This document shows positions 36,051-48,342 of a stretch of 64,000 nt of DNA, in pieces. Origin of the DNA: Volvox africanus (Eukaryota; Chlorophyta; Chlorophyceae; Chlamydomonadales; Volvocaceae). The notes under the pieces were generated by a model. The model ran no database searches and was not told the DNA's origin. It worked only from the letters and a program-made list of their open reading frames with translations. The stretch spans positions 1,011,501 through 1,075,500 of the forward strand of contig BSDZ01000112.1 of the NCBI GenBank assembly GCA_030268105.1, read 5' to 3'. Position 1 is the stretch's first letter. Each line of letters begins with the position of its first letter. Position numbers and translations under genes: made by a program.

Positions 36051-37250
36051 GTGGCGCCCAACTAAGCGACGGTCGCGATGGAGGAGTAGCTGGCTTGCCA
36101 TCGCAAGCGGGCCTTAAAGTTTGGTACATTTTGCGCACGGACGCAGCTCAGCAGTAGTGCTATGGTGTCAAAGATGTGCGGTAGTGTTTGGGTTACTGGA
36201 TGATTGGGCCTTGGGAGGATTAAGTGGCTGGGGTACTTGGCTAATTCTTGTTAGTACAGTTCGTGGGAGCCACCATTGCCACCATTGCGACCATTGGCAG
36301 GTGCAGCAGCGGGGCAGACGGTGAGACAGTGGGACCGGTGCGGCTGCAGGTGAGTGTCCGCTCTTGGCCGGCAAGACTCCTCGATCGGCCCGTTCCCTGT
36401 GTGAATGTGACGAGGAAGGGGGCAGAGCACTGTGATGCGAGCGTTGGTGTCTGTTTCCTGGTTGCGGCCTACATGTTAACCGCCGGAGATGGTGTTAGAA
36501 ACAAGCATGTGTGGGTCTCTGAAGTGAACTGTGCGTTCCGCGTGGACCTTACGGAACTGGCCACGACACCAGAGTGATTTCCACAAGGTACGTCTTTTTC
36601 CTTGACGGTGGGGTGTACGTGTGTGTTACTGCAAAGCTTCAGCCAGCGATGAACTTGCGATGCAATGCTTGGGAAGGGGACTTCTTGCTGCGTTTGGTTT
36701 GCATCATGCATAAGTTGTATTGCATCTCTTTTGTGCCGATTTGTGTTTATCAGGGGCCGTGTGGGAGGGATGGCTGTCCGGAGGCTAGGAAGGGTAGCGG
36801 CCGGACGCACGGCGGCGGCTCTATACGGGAGGGTGCAAGGAGAAGTTCCCCATCGGGTCTGATGACATCTAAGGGTCTGATCATGGTGCTGACAGTCCCT
36901 TATCACTTGGGCGACTGGGCCAGCGGTTGAAACCGGCGGCTGAAGCAGACCAGGTCTCGGAGCCGTAGGTACTCATGCGGAAGCAGTGTACAATGTTCAA
37001 GAACCCAACAGCATCTAAATAGACATTATTATCTGCTACGCACGCGAATGAGCTACGCACGCGAATTTTTATGGCGGTGGCGGTGGTTATGGCTCTGTGG
37101 ATATCACCCTTAACTTTTGTTTGTCGTTCCTGTAGGGGTTAGGCGAAGAGGTCCGGATCTGCAAAAATTAGGTGCTAGGGCTTTGACTTATCATCCTTAA
37201 GAACTGCTTACGGATACGGGATCCAATTAGGTATTGTCTTGAGTCTGGGG
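35925..37250. repeat. Source copy of a direct segmental duplication
   Basis: The stretch from 35925 to 36050 (end of the proposed last exon) and from about 36709 to 37110, with weaker similarity to about 37250, recurs at 43616-44250 in the same orientation. Identity in the central 36735-37090 part is high, about nine bases in ten by eye. The intervening 36051-36708 is absent from the second copy. Confidence 0.8.
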
Positions 37251-40200
37251 TGCCCCTTGGCTAACCGCGGATACGGCTAAATGCGACACGACGAGACGTG
37301 GCAGTAAAATAGGTGCGTTTTGTGAAGGTGGTGCGGCTGGTGCGCATAGGATGCCGTCCGGCGCGTTTTCATTCCACGAGGTAAGGGTGGATAGAAGTAA
37401 ACGATGTTACCGCAATTAGCTGTACGTTTTATCATTGCTGGTGTGTCTTGCCTTAGGGTTTCTGTTCCTATGTTAATGAATTACCTGCCGCATTCTATTC
37501 CAGGAGGATCTTGCTGCCCGTGAATGCACTCGCGCATTCCATGTTTGCATGCGGCATGGACATGCAGCGAAGGGGAAGTCTGTGAAGTCTGTGTTACGTA
37601 CGGAGAGCTGAAACGGTGATTCTCCAAGGGAAGGGCTTCGTCTCCCGTTCCCCATAGTGATCCTATTTACTCGCGTATTGGTGTCTTTAAGAGGCGCCGT
37701 ACGATTGCGTATGTGTACCTCTTGGTGCGAGAGGGGGCCTCCCTGTCGTGATTGCTATCCCTTATCAGAACCCATACCAGCAGTGGCACATGTGCGCTTA
37801 TGGCACATTTCCCATTGGCCTTATTAAGGGCATGACGAAAACGTAAGGCAGGTTTGCGGGGCTGCTGGCACGCCCGTGTTGATGATGATCGTGCATGGTA
37901 TTTAATGGGCCCTAGTAAAATGATGGGTCGGTCGCTGATGGTTGGGACTCGCTGATTTTACATATCGCCTTGCCGCTGGCGTAAGAACTTCCTTTAGATC
38001 CTTACGCCGAATTGAGGTTTCTCGAAGTGTGTGTGTTTTACAAGCCGATTGGACGTCTCAGACGCATATCCTGAGAATCCATTGGATTGGGCGTGCCGTC
38101 GAGTCAGGTGAGGGTATCATGTCCAGGATTAAGTACCGAACAGCGAAATAGATTAGGGTTTCTGAACAATGCATGCATGGCGGTTTAAGTTCGTTATTCA
38201 GCCCATGTTATGGTCTTTGCCTCCCTTTACCGCTTCCCATCTACCGCCCGCGGTAGCAGGCGACGATAGCGAATGAATTTCCTAGCTACATGGTCATGTA
38301 TGTGTACCTCGATGGTGCACGATCTGGTCGTTCTGATTTGTCGTTAAGGTGCGCTTGGGGGGATGCGGGGACACTCGACGTCCTCGATATGCATGTAAAT
38401 GGTTAGCCAAAGGTTTAGTAAAGCCAACTTGTTAGTTTCTTTGTCTGGTCGTGTGGTGGTGGGTTTGTGCCGATACCGTACGGCGTGCGGAGGATAGAAA
38501 TACACGGCCGATGGCACTGGGTCGCGTTCGCTGTGAACCTTACCGGCGCAGCGACTGTTTCGTCGTGGCGTGTTATGCAGCTATCAGACAGGGCCATCGG
38601 TCATAGTTGGCCTGCGTCTGCAGAAGGTCTTTCTATGTGCTCGCGCTATGACCACATACGACACAGCGGGCAGCAGGCCACCACGAACCTTTTGGTGAAC
38701 CCCCTACTCGGAACGGGGGAAAGGAGGAGGAGGAGGAGGAGGAGGAGGAGGAGGAGGAGGAGGAGGAGGAGGAAGAGCGGTAATTGGTAACTGAGACATG
38801 TATTAAATCAATAATTTGGTAGGCCCCTGGCCGCCACCGGTTTGCTGTATGTTGAAGTGGCGGGACGGACCGGAGATGTACATCCGGCCTCAGGCCAGCC
38901 GCCATTCGCGAGCAAAGCCATTGCAGATGAGGATTTTGCAAACCCGTGGCGCTGCATTTTCCTGTTATGGTGGGTTTGTTATGCTTACGTGTCTTTGAGA
39001 CAAGTCCTATTGTTGTTACGGCAGCGTTTGCTCGGATAGGGGGGTTTAGCCCAGCTAAAGGCTCGGTGATTTTGCAGTTAGTCGTCTGAAATGTGCTGTT
39101 CTTATAGTGGTACAGCAGCTGTGTATGTGGATGATATGTGGTATGCCGAATATACAGAAATGGACTTCCACATTAGGAATTCAGAAGTTGGCTTCATAGC
39201 GCCCACAATGCTGCGACTCACGCCCGTAAGAATCTGCAAGGTGCCGCCAGGATCAGTGACGCTCGCCAAATAAAATTGTATGCGTGTTGTGCTTTCTGGT
39301 GAATGGGGGAAGATTTATTTGGTGTTTTGTCAGGAAATTGGGCTGCTTGGAGCTCAAAAGGTAATTAGTAAGCGAGGGGTTTCTGCAAACAGACGGAGGC
39401 GCGTTCATCACGATATCCCTCCGAACGAAGCTACTGTTAATAATACACGGTATAATGGTCGTGGCCTGGGATATTGCTTTTACATTATTTTCATTTACGA
39501 GCTTTACACTTTTTAGGAAACTGCTTGTATTATAGCTTGGCATTGGCATCGTTACATATATATCCCCCAAAAATGCCTGAGAAGACATTTTTTTAAATAT
39601 AATCCTTCTCTATCTGGCAGAATATCGTGGGTATCAAGGTATCTTGATGTAGCGCATGGCATGCTAGTGCGGTGGTTTGAGATGGCGGGACGCGTGTGTA
39701 TGAGACAAAATCTGGGAGGCTGGGCAAGTGCTGTGGTATTCTCTTGTTGTATTATTGCAGATTTGATCATGGAGGGTGGCGGATGGCCGGTGCTGCGGCG
39801 AGCTGATATTTGCAGAGAGATGCTTGCGTGGGTGCCCGGTAATGAACGAAGTTTGTGACAAACGTCTGCGTGCGGTGAAGAGGCTCAGCCAAATCTTCCA
39901 ATAGATCACCAGGCTATCACCAGGCTGTGCGGCGCTCAATTGTCAGGAGGAGATGGCGGTACGTGCGGGTTGATGCACCAGGGACACGGATGCAGGGTGC
40001 AGGAGGGGTGTTGCCAGTCCATCTATAATCGAAAGAGATAGACATGGCTCACAATAGGTCCGGCACAGGTTATGGTAGCTTGTTTGGCGTGGTAGCTTTG
40101 TATTATCTGGGACTATTTGGCTCTGGATATCTGGAGGATCAGGTGGATAGGACGTTTAGGGTAGAGTCCGGACTGCGTACCATGCTGTGCAACTCGTTCC

Positions 40201-43200
40201 CTCCAACATGGCAGACGCCGACAGCAGCGGTTTACTGTCATGTGTAAACCCAGGCCAGTGGTCCGTAGTGGCCGCAATGGCGACAGCGTCACCAGCGAGT
40301 AACTCAAATTTTGAATGTAGCTTAGCACCGTTAAGCTACTAAAAGAAGCAATTGGCCAACGGCAAGTGTTGTTCCAATAATTTTATTGGATGCAATCTTA
40401 TTACATATAAAATACGATGTTATTGAGTGGATATCAATGATGTAGTTGTTGGGAGCCGCATTGGCCTCTCGAAATGCTGAGAAGGTGCTTCTGTATCTAT
40501 ATATCGTGTTATTGTATGTCGTACATTTACGACAACTACACCCTCCCCCTCTGGAGGCCACGTCTCGAGCTCTTTGAACCCTGTCAGATGCCTGCCATTG
40601 CCAAACCCGGTCATAGGGGTTTGTGTTCCCACCTCACGACATGTCCACACCATATGCATCTTAGCATTCGTGGAATTTAGGGTTTTATGCATCATTTAGG
40701 CATCAAATCCTCTATGGCGTTTTCATATTACTTCCTTAGGAAACTCTTTCGGCTCGATAAGAAGATGCCGATTTTTCTGATCATCTTGGATGTTAGCCTA
40801 GATACCCTAGAATACTACAGGAGGCCCTGACAGCACTAAACCGATGATCCAGCCTAAAGCAGGGTTTAATGGATACATGCGAGGGTACCTGACCTGGCTT
40901 GTGCAGGGTTTGAGTCTACATTGGAAACTTGGAACGTTGAGAGACACAACAATGATTCCCCTTTAATGTGTAGTGTTCTCACAGTGATGAGGTAAGATTT
41001 GCTTTGAGCACCATGACAACTCAGGCGTGTGAGTGGAACATGCTTGGTCGTCGTTCGTTCGTTCAGCCCTCGGACCTCCCTCACTCCTTGCTCGCTCCAG
41101 CAGGAGCGCCGTACCCTGTCTCACTCTTGGCAGTATATTTCTCATACATTGCCTGACCCGTGAGATAACTACTCCATATACATGTGTCAACGGATGATGA
41201 CTTGGCACATCTGCTAACTTATAAAAGTCGCACACACGCCACCCTACCTGGGCGAATCATTCAGGTAACTATGTACGGCTTCTTGAAAAATAAAGTTCAA
41301 CTTCTTTCTTAGAGGCTCATCGTGTTATTCGTGAATCCGGGGAGGAGATGAAAGCCTTGGGCCAGTCCTAGCGCTCCTCGAGCAATTGTTCTGCACTGTT
41401 ACGCAGAGGGTATCAGAAGGATAGGATATGGGAGGCGTTCCTGTGTTTAGCAAGTGGCCTTCGAAAGCAAAACGTTTATGTAACCTTTGATCAGCATGTA
41501 AGGGAGATCCCAAGCGTGACCTTCGGACTTTGCACGTAAGGCGCCTTAACTGAACCGTTTGAGAGCGCAGCCAGCAGACGTCGCTAGGCTGTTGAAGTGA
41601 TATTTCGGGTAAGGATAAGACAGTTTGTTGAGAGTACGGCACCTTGATAAGTTTGACTTTGGTTAGAATATATAAAGTCTGGATGAGATGCTCCGGTGCA
41701 CTCCGTGACCTGGTTTCGATGAAGGACGAGCTGAGATAAATCGAGGCTAGGCTCAAGAAACCCTCTTTTTACCCTCTGCCTGCTCATCACTCATTTAGCA
41801 CCCTCCCCAATGTTGTCAGGGGATGCAGGGATCGGCTACCATCTATCATCAATTAAGCTCACAACAATAAATGTAAGAAACAATTAGCCCATTGTTATTA
41901 TGGACTCGCCTAGTCGTCGACCTTTTTGCACTGGCGCACATCTGTGCCGGGTGCATGTGAACCAGGGCCACCTGGCCCTAGCAGGAGGATCGCGTGGGGC
42001 CTCTGCTTCCTAGGCCTCTTTAACCATTCGTAAGCTGAGGTCATGATTTAAATGGAGCCGGAACACATCCCGAGAAAGCCAGGGGTGTCCCATGGAGGAC
42101 TCCAGCCAAGCCAATTGGGAAAGGTGGTGTTCAAAACCCCCGGGCGAATGTGTGTAGCACTTGGCAACGAACGCAAGACGCAGAAATCGATGCTATCTTC
42201 GTGGTCGCTGGATACTGCTGGTAATAATACGTTTGCATGCGTTGATGAGCGCATATGGAACATCCTCATCACACAGAATATGTTGAATGTATCGGCCATC
42301 GGGGAACGAACTCAGGTGGGCAATGAGCATGTCAAAACATGTGTTTGTGCTGTCATTTCAAGTCCCTTTCTTGCTCATGTATGTGCAAGTGCGATGAGCA
42401 AGTAGCTAGACGAGCTACCGCTGTACGCTAATGGCATAAAAATAGTTCCCTAGGTCCAGGTGTGGAGTCGTCATAGACTCGTACGCATCTGCCACCATTG
42501 CCGTATGAATGGGCCCTTCGTGGAAACGACTCAAGGCGTCCTGGACAGCAGCGCCTCAATCCCCCCTGGGCGAGTGATGATGGCCGCATGGAGGATGAAG
42601 AACATGTGGGGTGAGGATGTTAGCAGCAGGTGTGGCAGCTGAATGCATTCCTGGATGATGATGGGGCGGACGACGACGTAACCACCACATTGGGCGCTTA
42701 CAAGACATGTGCGAGCGTGGGCTCGCCCCACTACGAATAAACTTCTGGAAAACTGCAACTTGCCAATGCATGCCAGCTAACGCTCTGGGTCCATCCGTTG
42801 TAAGGTACTTGCTTCGGTATTATATCTCCCGACGAAGCCAGCGTGAACAAATGCATCGCAGCCCCTCCGAGAGGGGAACGTATGGACCGAAACATAATTC
42901 TTCATCATTTTCATCAGGGCGGCTGTTTATAGCCATCTAGCCATCTTATCACAACCCACATCCGCGCACGCACATCCACGCACCGTGTCGTCCTGAGCCT
43001 AGTCCCGGACGTCCAAGAAGTTCAGCAACGCCGGAATCGATGGCGTTCTTCACATGAGCCGCTTGGGTTGGTTTCCCAGCAGCTTGGGTTTTGCGTTCTC
43101 AAGCGCCACGGCTCCTGAGCAGCACGGACAACCCTAGCACCCCAGTCGCCCGGGCATAGGAGCAATCTGCATGCACATGTTGCAGGAGCCGGGAGGAAGG

Positions 43201-43615
43201 TTACAAGGATAAGCTGCCCTCTACGAAAGGGTCGTCACTTGTTTGGCGAATGAAGACAACCTCCGTTTCGATGCGTCACAAGCGTCACAAGCACGTATCT
43301 GCCAACAGCACCACTGACTTGTGTATTTCTCAAGTTAATTACGAGATGGAGATGTGATCGACCACACGGACGGATATGCTAATCACACCTGCGGAAGGTA
43401 TGAAGGGAAAGCCTAGTAAGTAATCTAAATATATGCACGCGTATCGTACGTACGGCATGTATGGACAGTCGTGGACACGACCTCGTATAGACAGATCATG
43501 TCATTTGGATCTGCTGGGTGCGCTCCCCTGCCTAGCCTGATTGATGATGATGATGATGATGGATGCAGGGAGGAGTGCGGCACTGGCCAGTATCAATGGC
43601 CGCATCGTGCCCACG
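36051..43615. other. Long stretch without a supported gene
   Basis: Apart from the duplication and the GGA tract at 38724-38775, no exon could be supported. Candidate frames of uncertain value are 40044-40247 (plus; short hydrophobic N-terminus) and 42052-42405 (plus; 117 codons, with KSMLSSWSLDTAGNNTFACV). Base composition is mixed and many frames are short. Old mobile-element debris is a reasonable guess, but I see no terminal repeats or transposase motifs. Confidence 0.4.
38724..38775. repeat. (GGA)n microsatellite
   Basis: About 17 copies of GGA in a gene-poor stretch. It creates a poly-Arg or poly-Ser frame that is not evidence of coding. Confidence 0.95.
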
Positions 43616-44250
43616 ATGCGATGTCCCCGGCTACAGCTTTGTGTGTCGCTACAGGATTCGACGACATTTAGCTCATGGCGACAAGGGCGGCGACGGAGGA
43701 GTTTGACAAAAGCAATCATTACTACTACTGCGCTGCGTAAGCACTTTATTGCATCTCTTTTGTGCCGATTTGTGTTTATCAGGGTCTGTGTGGGAGGGAT
43801 GGCCGTCCTGGGGCTAGGAAGGGTAGCGGCCGGACGCACGGCGGCGGCTCTATAAGGGAGGGTGCAAGGATGAGTTCCCCATCGCGTCTGATGACATCTA
43901 AGGATCTGGTCATGGTGCTGACAGTCCCTTATCACTTGGGCGACTGGGCCAGCGGTTGAAACCAGCGGCTGAAGCAACACCAGGTCTCGGAGCCGTAGGT
44001 CCTCAAGCGGAAGCAGTGTACAATGTTCAAAACCCAACAGCATCTAAATAGACATTATTATCTGCGAAGAATGAGCTACGCACGCGAATTTTTATGGCGG
44101 TGGCGGTGGTTATGGCTATCACCCTTCCCTTGTGTTATGGAGGTGTTATGCGAAGAGTTCGGGTCTGCGAAAAATCTGGATCTGCAAATGAATTGGTATG
44201 GCGTTTTTACTTATCATCCTTCCCCAGGATGTTTCAGGGGGTGCCTTGGA
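43616..44250 (+). pseudogene. Degenerate partial copy of the 3' end of the long low-complexity gene
   Basis: Bases 43616-43740 align with the proposed last exon at 35925-36050: ATALCVATGFDDI followed by a stop corresponds to STALSVAIGFDDF in the source. From 43740 the copy joins sequence matching 36709 onward and stays similar to about 44250. The early stop and indels show it is not functional. The source segment 36051-36708 is missing, either a deletion or a spliced-out part. The copy ends about 150 bases before the OST5 gene. Confidence 0.65.
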
Positions 44251-44405
44251 GTGATTGATGCATATGTATAGTGCCGTACTTCAAGGAAATAACCAAGTCT
44301 CCGCGCAGTTTTCGGAATGCAGAAGTTTGAAGCAGTCGAACTTCTGTACTTAATAGTGCAAGACTACTACAGGGTTACGGATTGACTTTGGAAGCACTTA
44401 GAAAG

Positions 44406-44636
44406 ATGACCGAGCTCGCAATAACAAGTCCTGTTTCACCGTCGCTTTATCCGACGCTTGCGACCGTACTTCTTGGTAGTGGGTTATGTATGACTGGAAG
44501 CTTTTTCCTATACGAAGTGACGAAGACAAAGTCTAATCGGGCGCTCAGATCGGAGCTCATATTGGCTTTCATTTCCGCAGTGCTGCTCGGTTTCGGGACG
44601 CTATTCCTGCTTCTGTGGGTTGGAGTCTACGTATAA
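44406..44636 (+). CDS. OST5: Oligosaccharyltransferase small subunit OST5/TMEM258
   Basis: A small two-helix subunit of the ER oligosaccharyltransferase complex, which N-glycosylates nascent proteins. The reading frame gives 76 residues from ATG 44406, close to the usual 75-85. It keeps the family core: TSPV near the N-terminus, FFLYEVTKTKSNR between the helices, and the highly conserved end GFGTLFLLLWVGVYV. Helices lie at about 19-36 and 52-74. The frame is open upstream to 44382 without another ATG, and LTLEALRKM there resembles the family start, so a short upstream exon is possible. No intron interrupts it, unlike its neighbours. A TGTAA poly(A)-type signal sits at 44726-44730, about 90 bases past the stop. 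Confidence 0.93.
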   Translation: MTELAITSPVSPSLYPTLATVLLGSGLCMTGSFFLYEVTKTKSNRALRSELILAFISAVLLGFGTLFLLLWVGVYV

Positions 44637-47600
44637 GTTGCTGTGTTGGTTTGGACTTATCAAAAGCTCGGGAAGAGGAAAAATCCATGAAGTGTGCAGT
44701 GTAGGCGTAGGCTCTTACGGCGGTATGTAAAAATGGAGTCTATTTTCAACTATACTGTCTGAATCGCCACGAGAGTTATCGGGTTGGGGTCGAGTTTAGC
44801 AGTTGCCGCCCGTCGCGCCCATTGTGCGCATTCGGAGAGGTTTATGTGTATCGGTGTAACATTGTGATTCCGGCATTTTCATTCTCTATAATCGTCCCCT
44901 TAAGTACTCCAAAGCTCTGCTCGGTGTTCAGGCTCCCACAATTACGGCTACCAGGCAGCAAGACCAGCCCTTGACAGGAAGGGAAAAGGAACAGCCGGGA
45001 GCAGGAGGGTGCAATGGGGAGGAAGGGCATGCGCGGGGTTGGTAGGATGACCTGACGTTCTGGAGCCTGCCAACTCCTGAAGGTGTAACCACAACGGTGC
45101 TGGATGTGTTTCCACGGCACTGGAGAAGTTCATGCGCACCTGCGCAGGACATGCACACGGAAACACACACACACAAACATGGGAGCCAGGCGGGTGACCA
45201 GATTATGCAGCAATAAACTGCCCCGTGGTAACTGGTGACCCATGCAATGACATCCTTGCATATCCGTGCTGCCTTGTGCGCCTGGAGGTGATCTTGAAGC
45301 AAAGTCTCGGAGGTGAGCGCGGAGGGTTCATGACGCGTAAAAAAATGGATTCGTGACCTCGTTAGCCTACCTGGTTGGCCACCACCAGACCAAGGGTGGC
45401 CATAATTGCTGTTGGGCGCCCGTGACGTAAGTGGATGGCCGATCCACCCATTCCAGTCTCTGTGGTTTACAGTGTAGGCAAGGTAATCGAATCTGGGTGC
45501 AGTGAAGTGCCAAGTGAGATTCTTGCTCCAGGTGTGTCTGGAGTTCGAAGACTGCGTCAGCTTCGCTGCAGCGATTTCGCAGCGCAGTACTGCCAATGGT
45601 GAGCACAACATTCGTCCGAAATACCATGTGTGTCGTCACTACGCAAATAATTTAGTTGATTGCAAACCCTAAGTTAATGGAGCCTTACCCTGGCTTGCTA
45701 CCTGATGGTACGACATAGAGGCCTACGGCAGAAATCATGACGAAGTATGCGTTTTTATTACGTTACATTACATTACGGCGAACTGTCGACAATGAGCGGC
45801 TTGGGGACGCCGCAGTAATCCCAGTTAGAGACATGTAAGTAACAACAAAACAACAAGAAAAGTAGTTGACTGCCGTTTATACGCGAGGTGAAAGCAATAA
45901 CCGTTCTTAAATAATCCCCGCCAGCGGTCTAGTAAAGTCCCAGTACTTAACGTATACAACAAACTACTAATACAGTACAGGGCGCGAGGACAGCCGTATC
46001 TCTCGCAATATCAACATCCTCTCGCCCCACTGGCGAGCAGCATTGGGTAGAGGCAATTCAGTACCTCTATATGCTGGGAACCTACGAGTTTGGAGAACCA
46101 CCATACGCCAAAATACACACACGTAGTCACACAATCCCTCAATTTAAAACATGCATGATGCACAAACGGAAATCATATACATATTCACCTCGGCGTCCAT
46201 GTGTACGGCGTCGTATTGTGTCCTTACGTAGGCAGCGACAACAACAGTTGCGGAGAGGATGGGACGTGACGGTGCCATCCATCCCTAGCCGTGGGAAGCG
46301 GTGGAAGAGGTGGGGTCCGCCAACTTCACGATGCCAAGGAGAGCACCATCCATCCCATCCTCAGCAGGCAGCAGTTGCCTCCCAGTCCTCCTCCCTCCCT
46401 CCGCTTACCAGCTTCCCTAAAGTACCGGTATTGTATAATCGCCTTCCCCTCCGTTCACCTCCGCCTCCTCTCCACTTCATACGCACGGTAAAAGGCCCCC
46501 TCTTCCTCGGCTTCCTCCTCTTCCTCCTCTTCCTCCTCATCTGGGCTTCCACCGACAAACGAGAAAATGAACGCAGCCATTGCAGCATTGACGCGAACAA
46601 TCGAAGACGCAACAGGCAGCTGACGGCGGACAGCTGAGGAAACCGTCAACTAGAACCCGAGACGGGACGGCATCCCCCGGGGCACCCAGGCGCAATCAAA
46701 AATCAACACCGACACACAACCTGGGATGACTCAACTCTATATGGACGTACAAAGTTGCGCACAATGAGGCAGCGGGATGATGGGGCAGCTGCAGTGAGCC
46801 CGGGTCAACATCAACTCCAGACGCACAACGCCTCAATGATGTTGATCTACAACAACTCAAATGTCCCACACCTGCGCTGGTGCTGGGGAATACTGATTGG
46901 GGCTGGTGGCTGGCAGGCTGAGACTGCCGCCTGACCGTAACCCAAATTTTACCTTTTCATATATCGCAGCAGTCAACGCGGAGGGGAAGAGGGAACTGGC
47001 ACGGTGCCGACAAATTCAGTGATCCAGGCCGCTCATGGCTCATTTCGCGAACAGCCATTTCAGCATTACTCACGGAACGAGACGCAAGCAAATCTCGAGA
47101 CCGACTCGGAGCGCATAGATCCTGGAGCTGGTGGGCGACGAAACAGAAATTCCAAGGATTTACAGGCTCGTAACGACATTTCCAAGAGCCATACGAGATT
47201 GGCACATGCCTCACATATCAAAACAGGGATTCCAACCTCCGAAATGGATGTGTGCTCGGGCCAGGGCTGGCAACGACACACCTGGTAACGACACATGGAC
47301 TGGGTTTCCAAAAACAAGTTGTGAAGAGCTGCTAGATGATATCCAACGCGGAACATGGTGGAATGCCGCCAAACACTCGATAGATGGTACGACAAATGGC
47401 GGACCTGTTCGTACTCTGCCGTAATAATGCATTTTCATTGCATTTTGGGTGCCGTTACGTCGAGGATGCAGTTGGCCCCGCAGACGAGAACAAACCCATC
47501 ACCGTATTGGCACGGACTTAGCTGGGCTATTCCTGGCGTGCGTTGCGTTTCAGCATCACCCCTGCGGATGTAAAGGAGCCAACATGTCCGCACAAGCACC

Positions 47601-48342
47601 AACATCGGCACAATGCAGATAAACGGGTAAGGCCGTTATGGCGTCCTCCGATGGCAAAAAGACCCCTTCCCTCATTGCCACCCCTGTTGCTCCCAACAGA
47701 CACATCGACAAGGTCAGGTGCGGTAACGAACGGCACAAAAAGGCACCGCCCACCGCCTTGAGAGAATGCGTAATGTGCCGAACACCAACTTCGCGACCGG
47801 GCAGGCCATACAGTCGTACTGATGAGGCCTCGCTGCCGTACCCACACCCTTTTACCCCGGGGTATTGATGTCTGTGTTAAGGATCGTACATTACCCCGAC
47901 CTGGCCAGCCCATGGGGAGGGTATCCTCTCAATTCATCCCCGCCCACTTCCTCAGCTTCCCCCAAAACGCTGTATTGCAGCAGCCCTGTGTGTGTGTGTA
48001 TATCTCGCGCTTCCACGCCAGCGTACATAGCCAATTGTTTTCACAATTTTTCCATCCCTCATAAGCCCTCTCCTCACCCTAAATTTTGTCTGTGCTAGTC
48101 CTGCATTGCTATCTGCAACCTGACCTCCAACATACACAAAGATATGATATACTTTTAACCATGTTCTTTACGATCAACCCAACTTCAGGCTGGCCTGTCA
48201 AAGAAGCAAAATCCAACCGCCCCTTATCAACGACTTGCAATGCAGAGCCGCGCTCCCGCCACAGCGTCATAAACTCTCGGGCCCCGCCTTAACGCATCCT
48301 CCGGCCCTCAACGGATTATTTGTTGCTGTGAAGGTGGTGGTG
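44637..48342. other. No firm gene
   Basis: Several long frames exist on both strands (minus 44928-45611; plus 46071-46637; minus 46455-46649 with a Glu run). None shows clear splice borders or family motifs, and competing frames at 45380-45610 look equally good. The minus strand at 46455-46649 (AAMAAFIFSFVGGSPDEEEE) is the best candidate for an exon. The 3' untranslated region of the HRDC/J gene must lie at the right end. Confidence 0.35.
44726..44730 (+). terminator. Putative TGTAA polyadenylation signal of OST5
   Basis: TGTAA is the usual poly(A) signal in volvocine algae. This copy lies 90 bases after the OST5 stop codon. A second TGTAA occurs near 44855. Confidence 0.5.

Noticed and set aside
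44928..45611. Minus-strand 227-codon frame
   Set aside because: A second minus-strand frame over the same bases looks as good, splice borders are inconsistent, and there is no domain.
46071..46637. Plus-strand 188-codon Arg/Ser/Pro-rich frame with a Leu/Phe helix
   Set aside because: The hydrophobic part is the complement of a GAGGAA (poly-Glu) tract; codon pattern does not support the plus strand.
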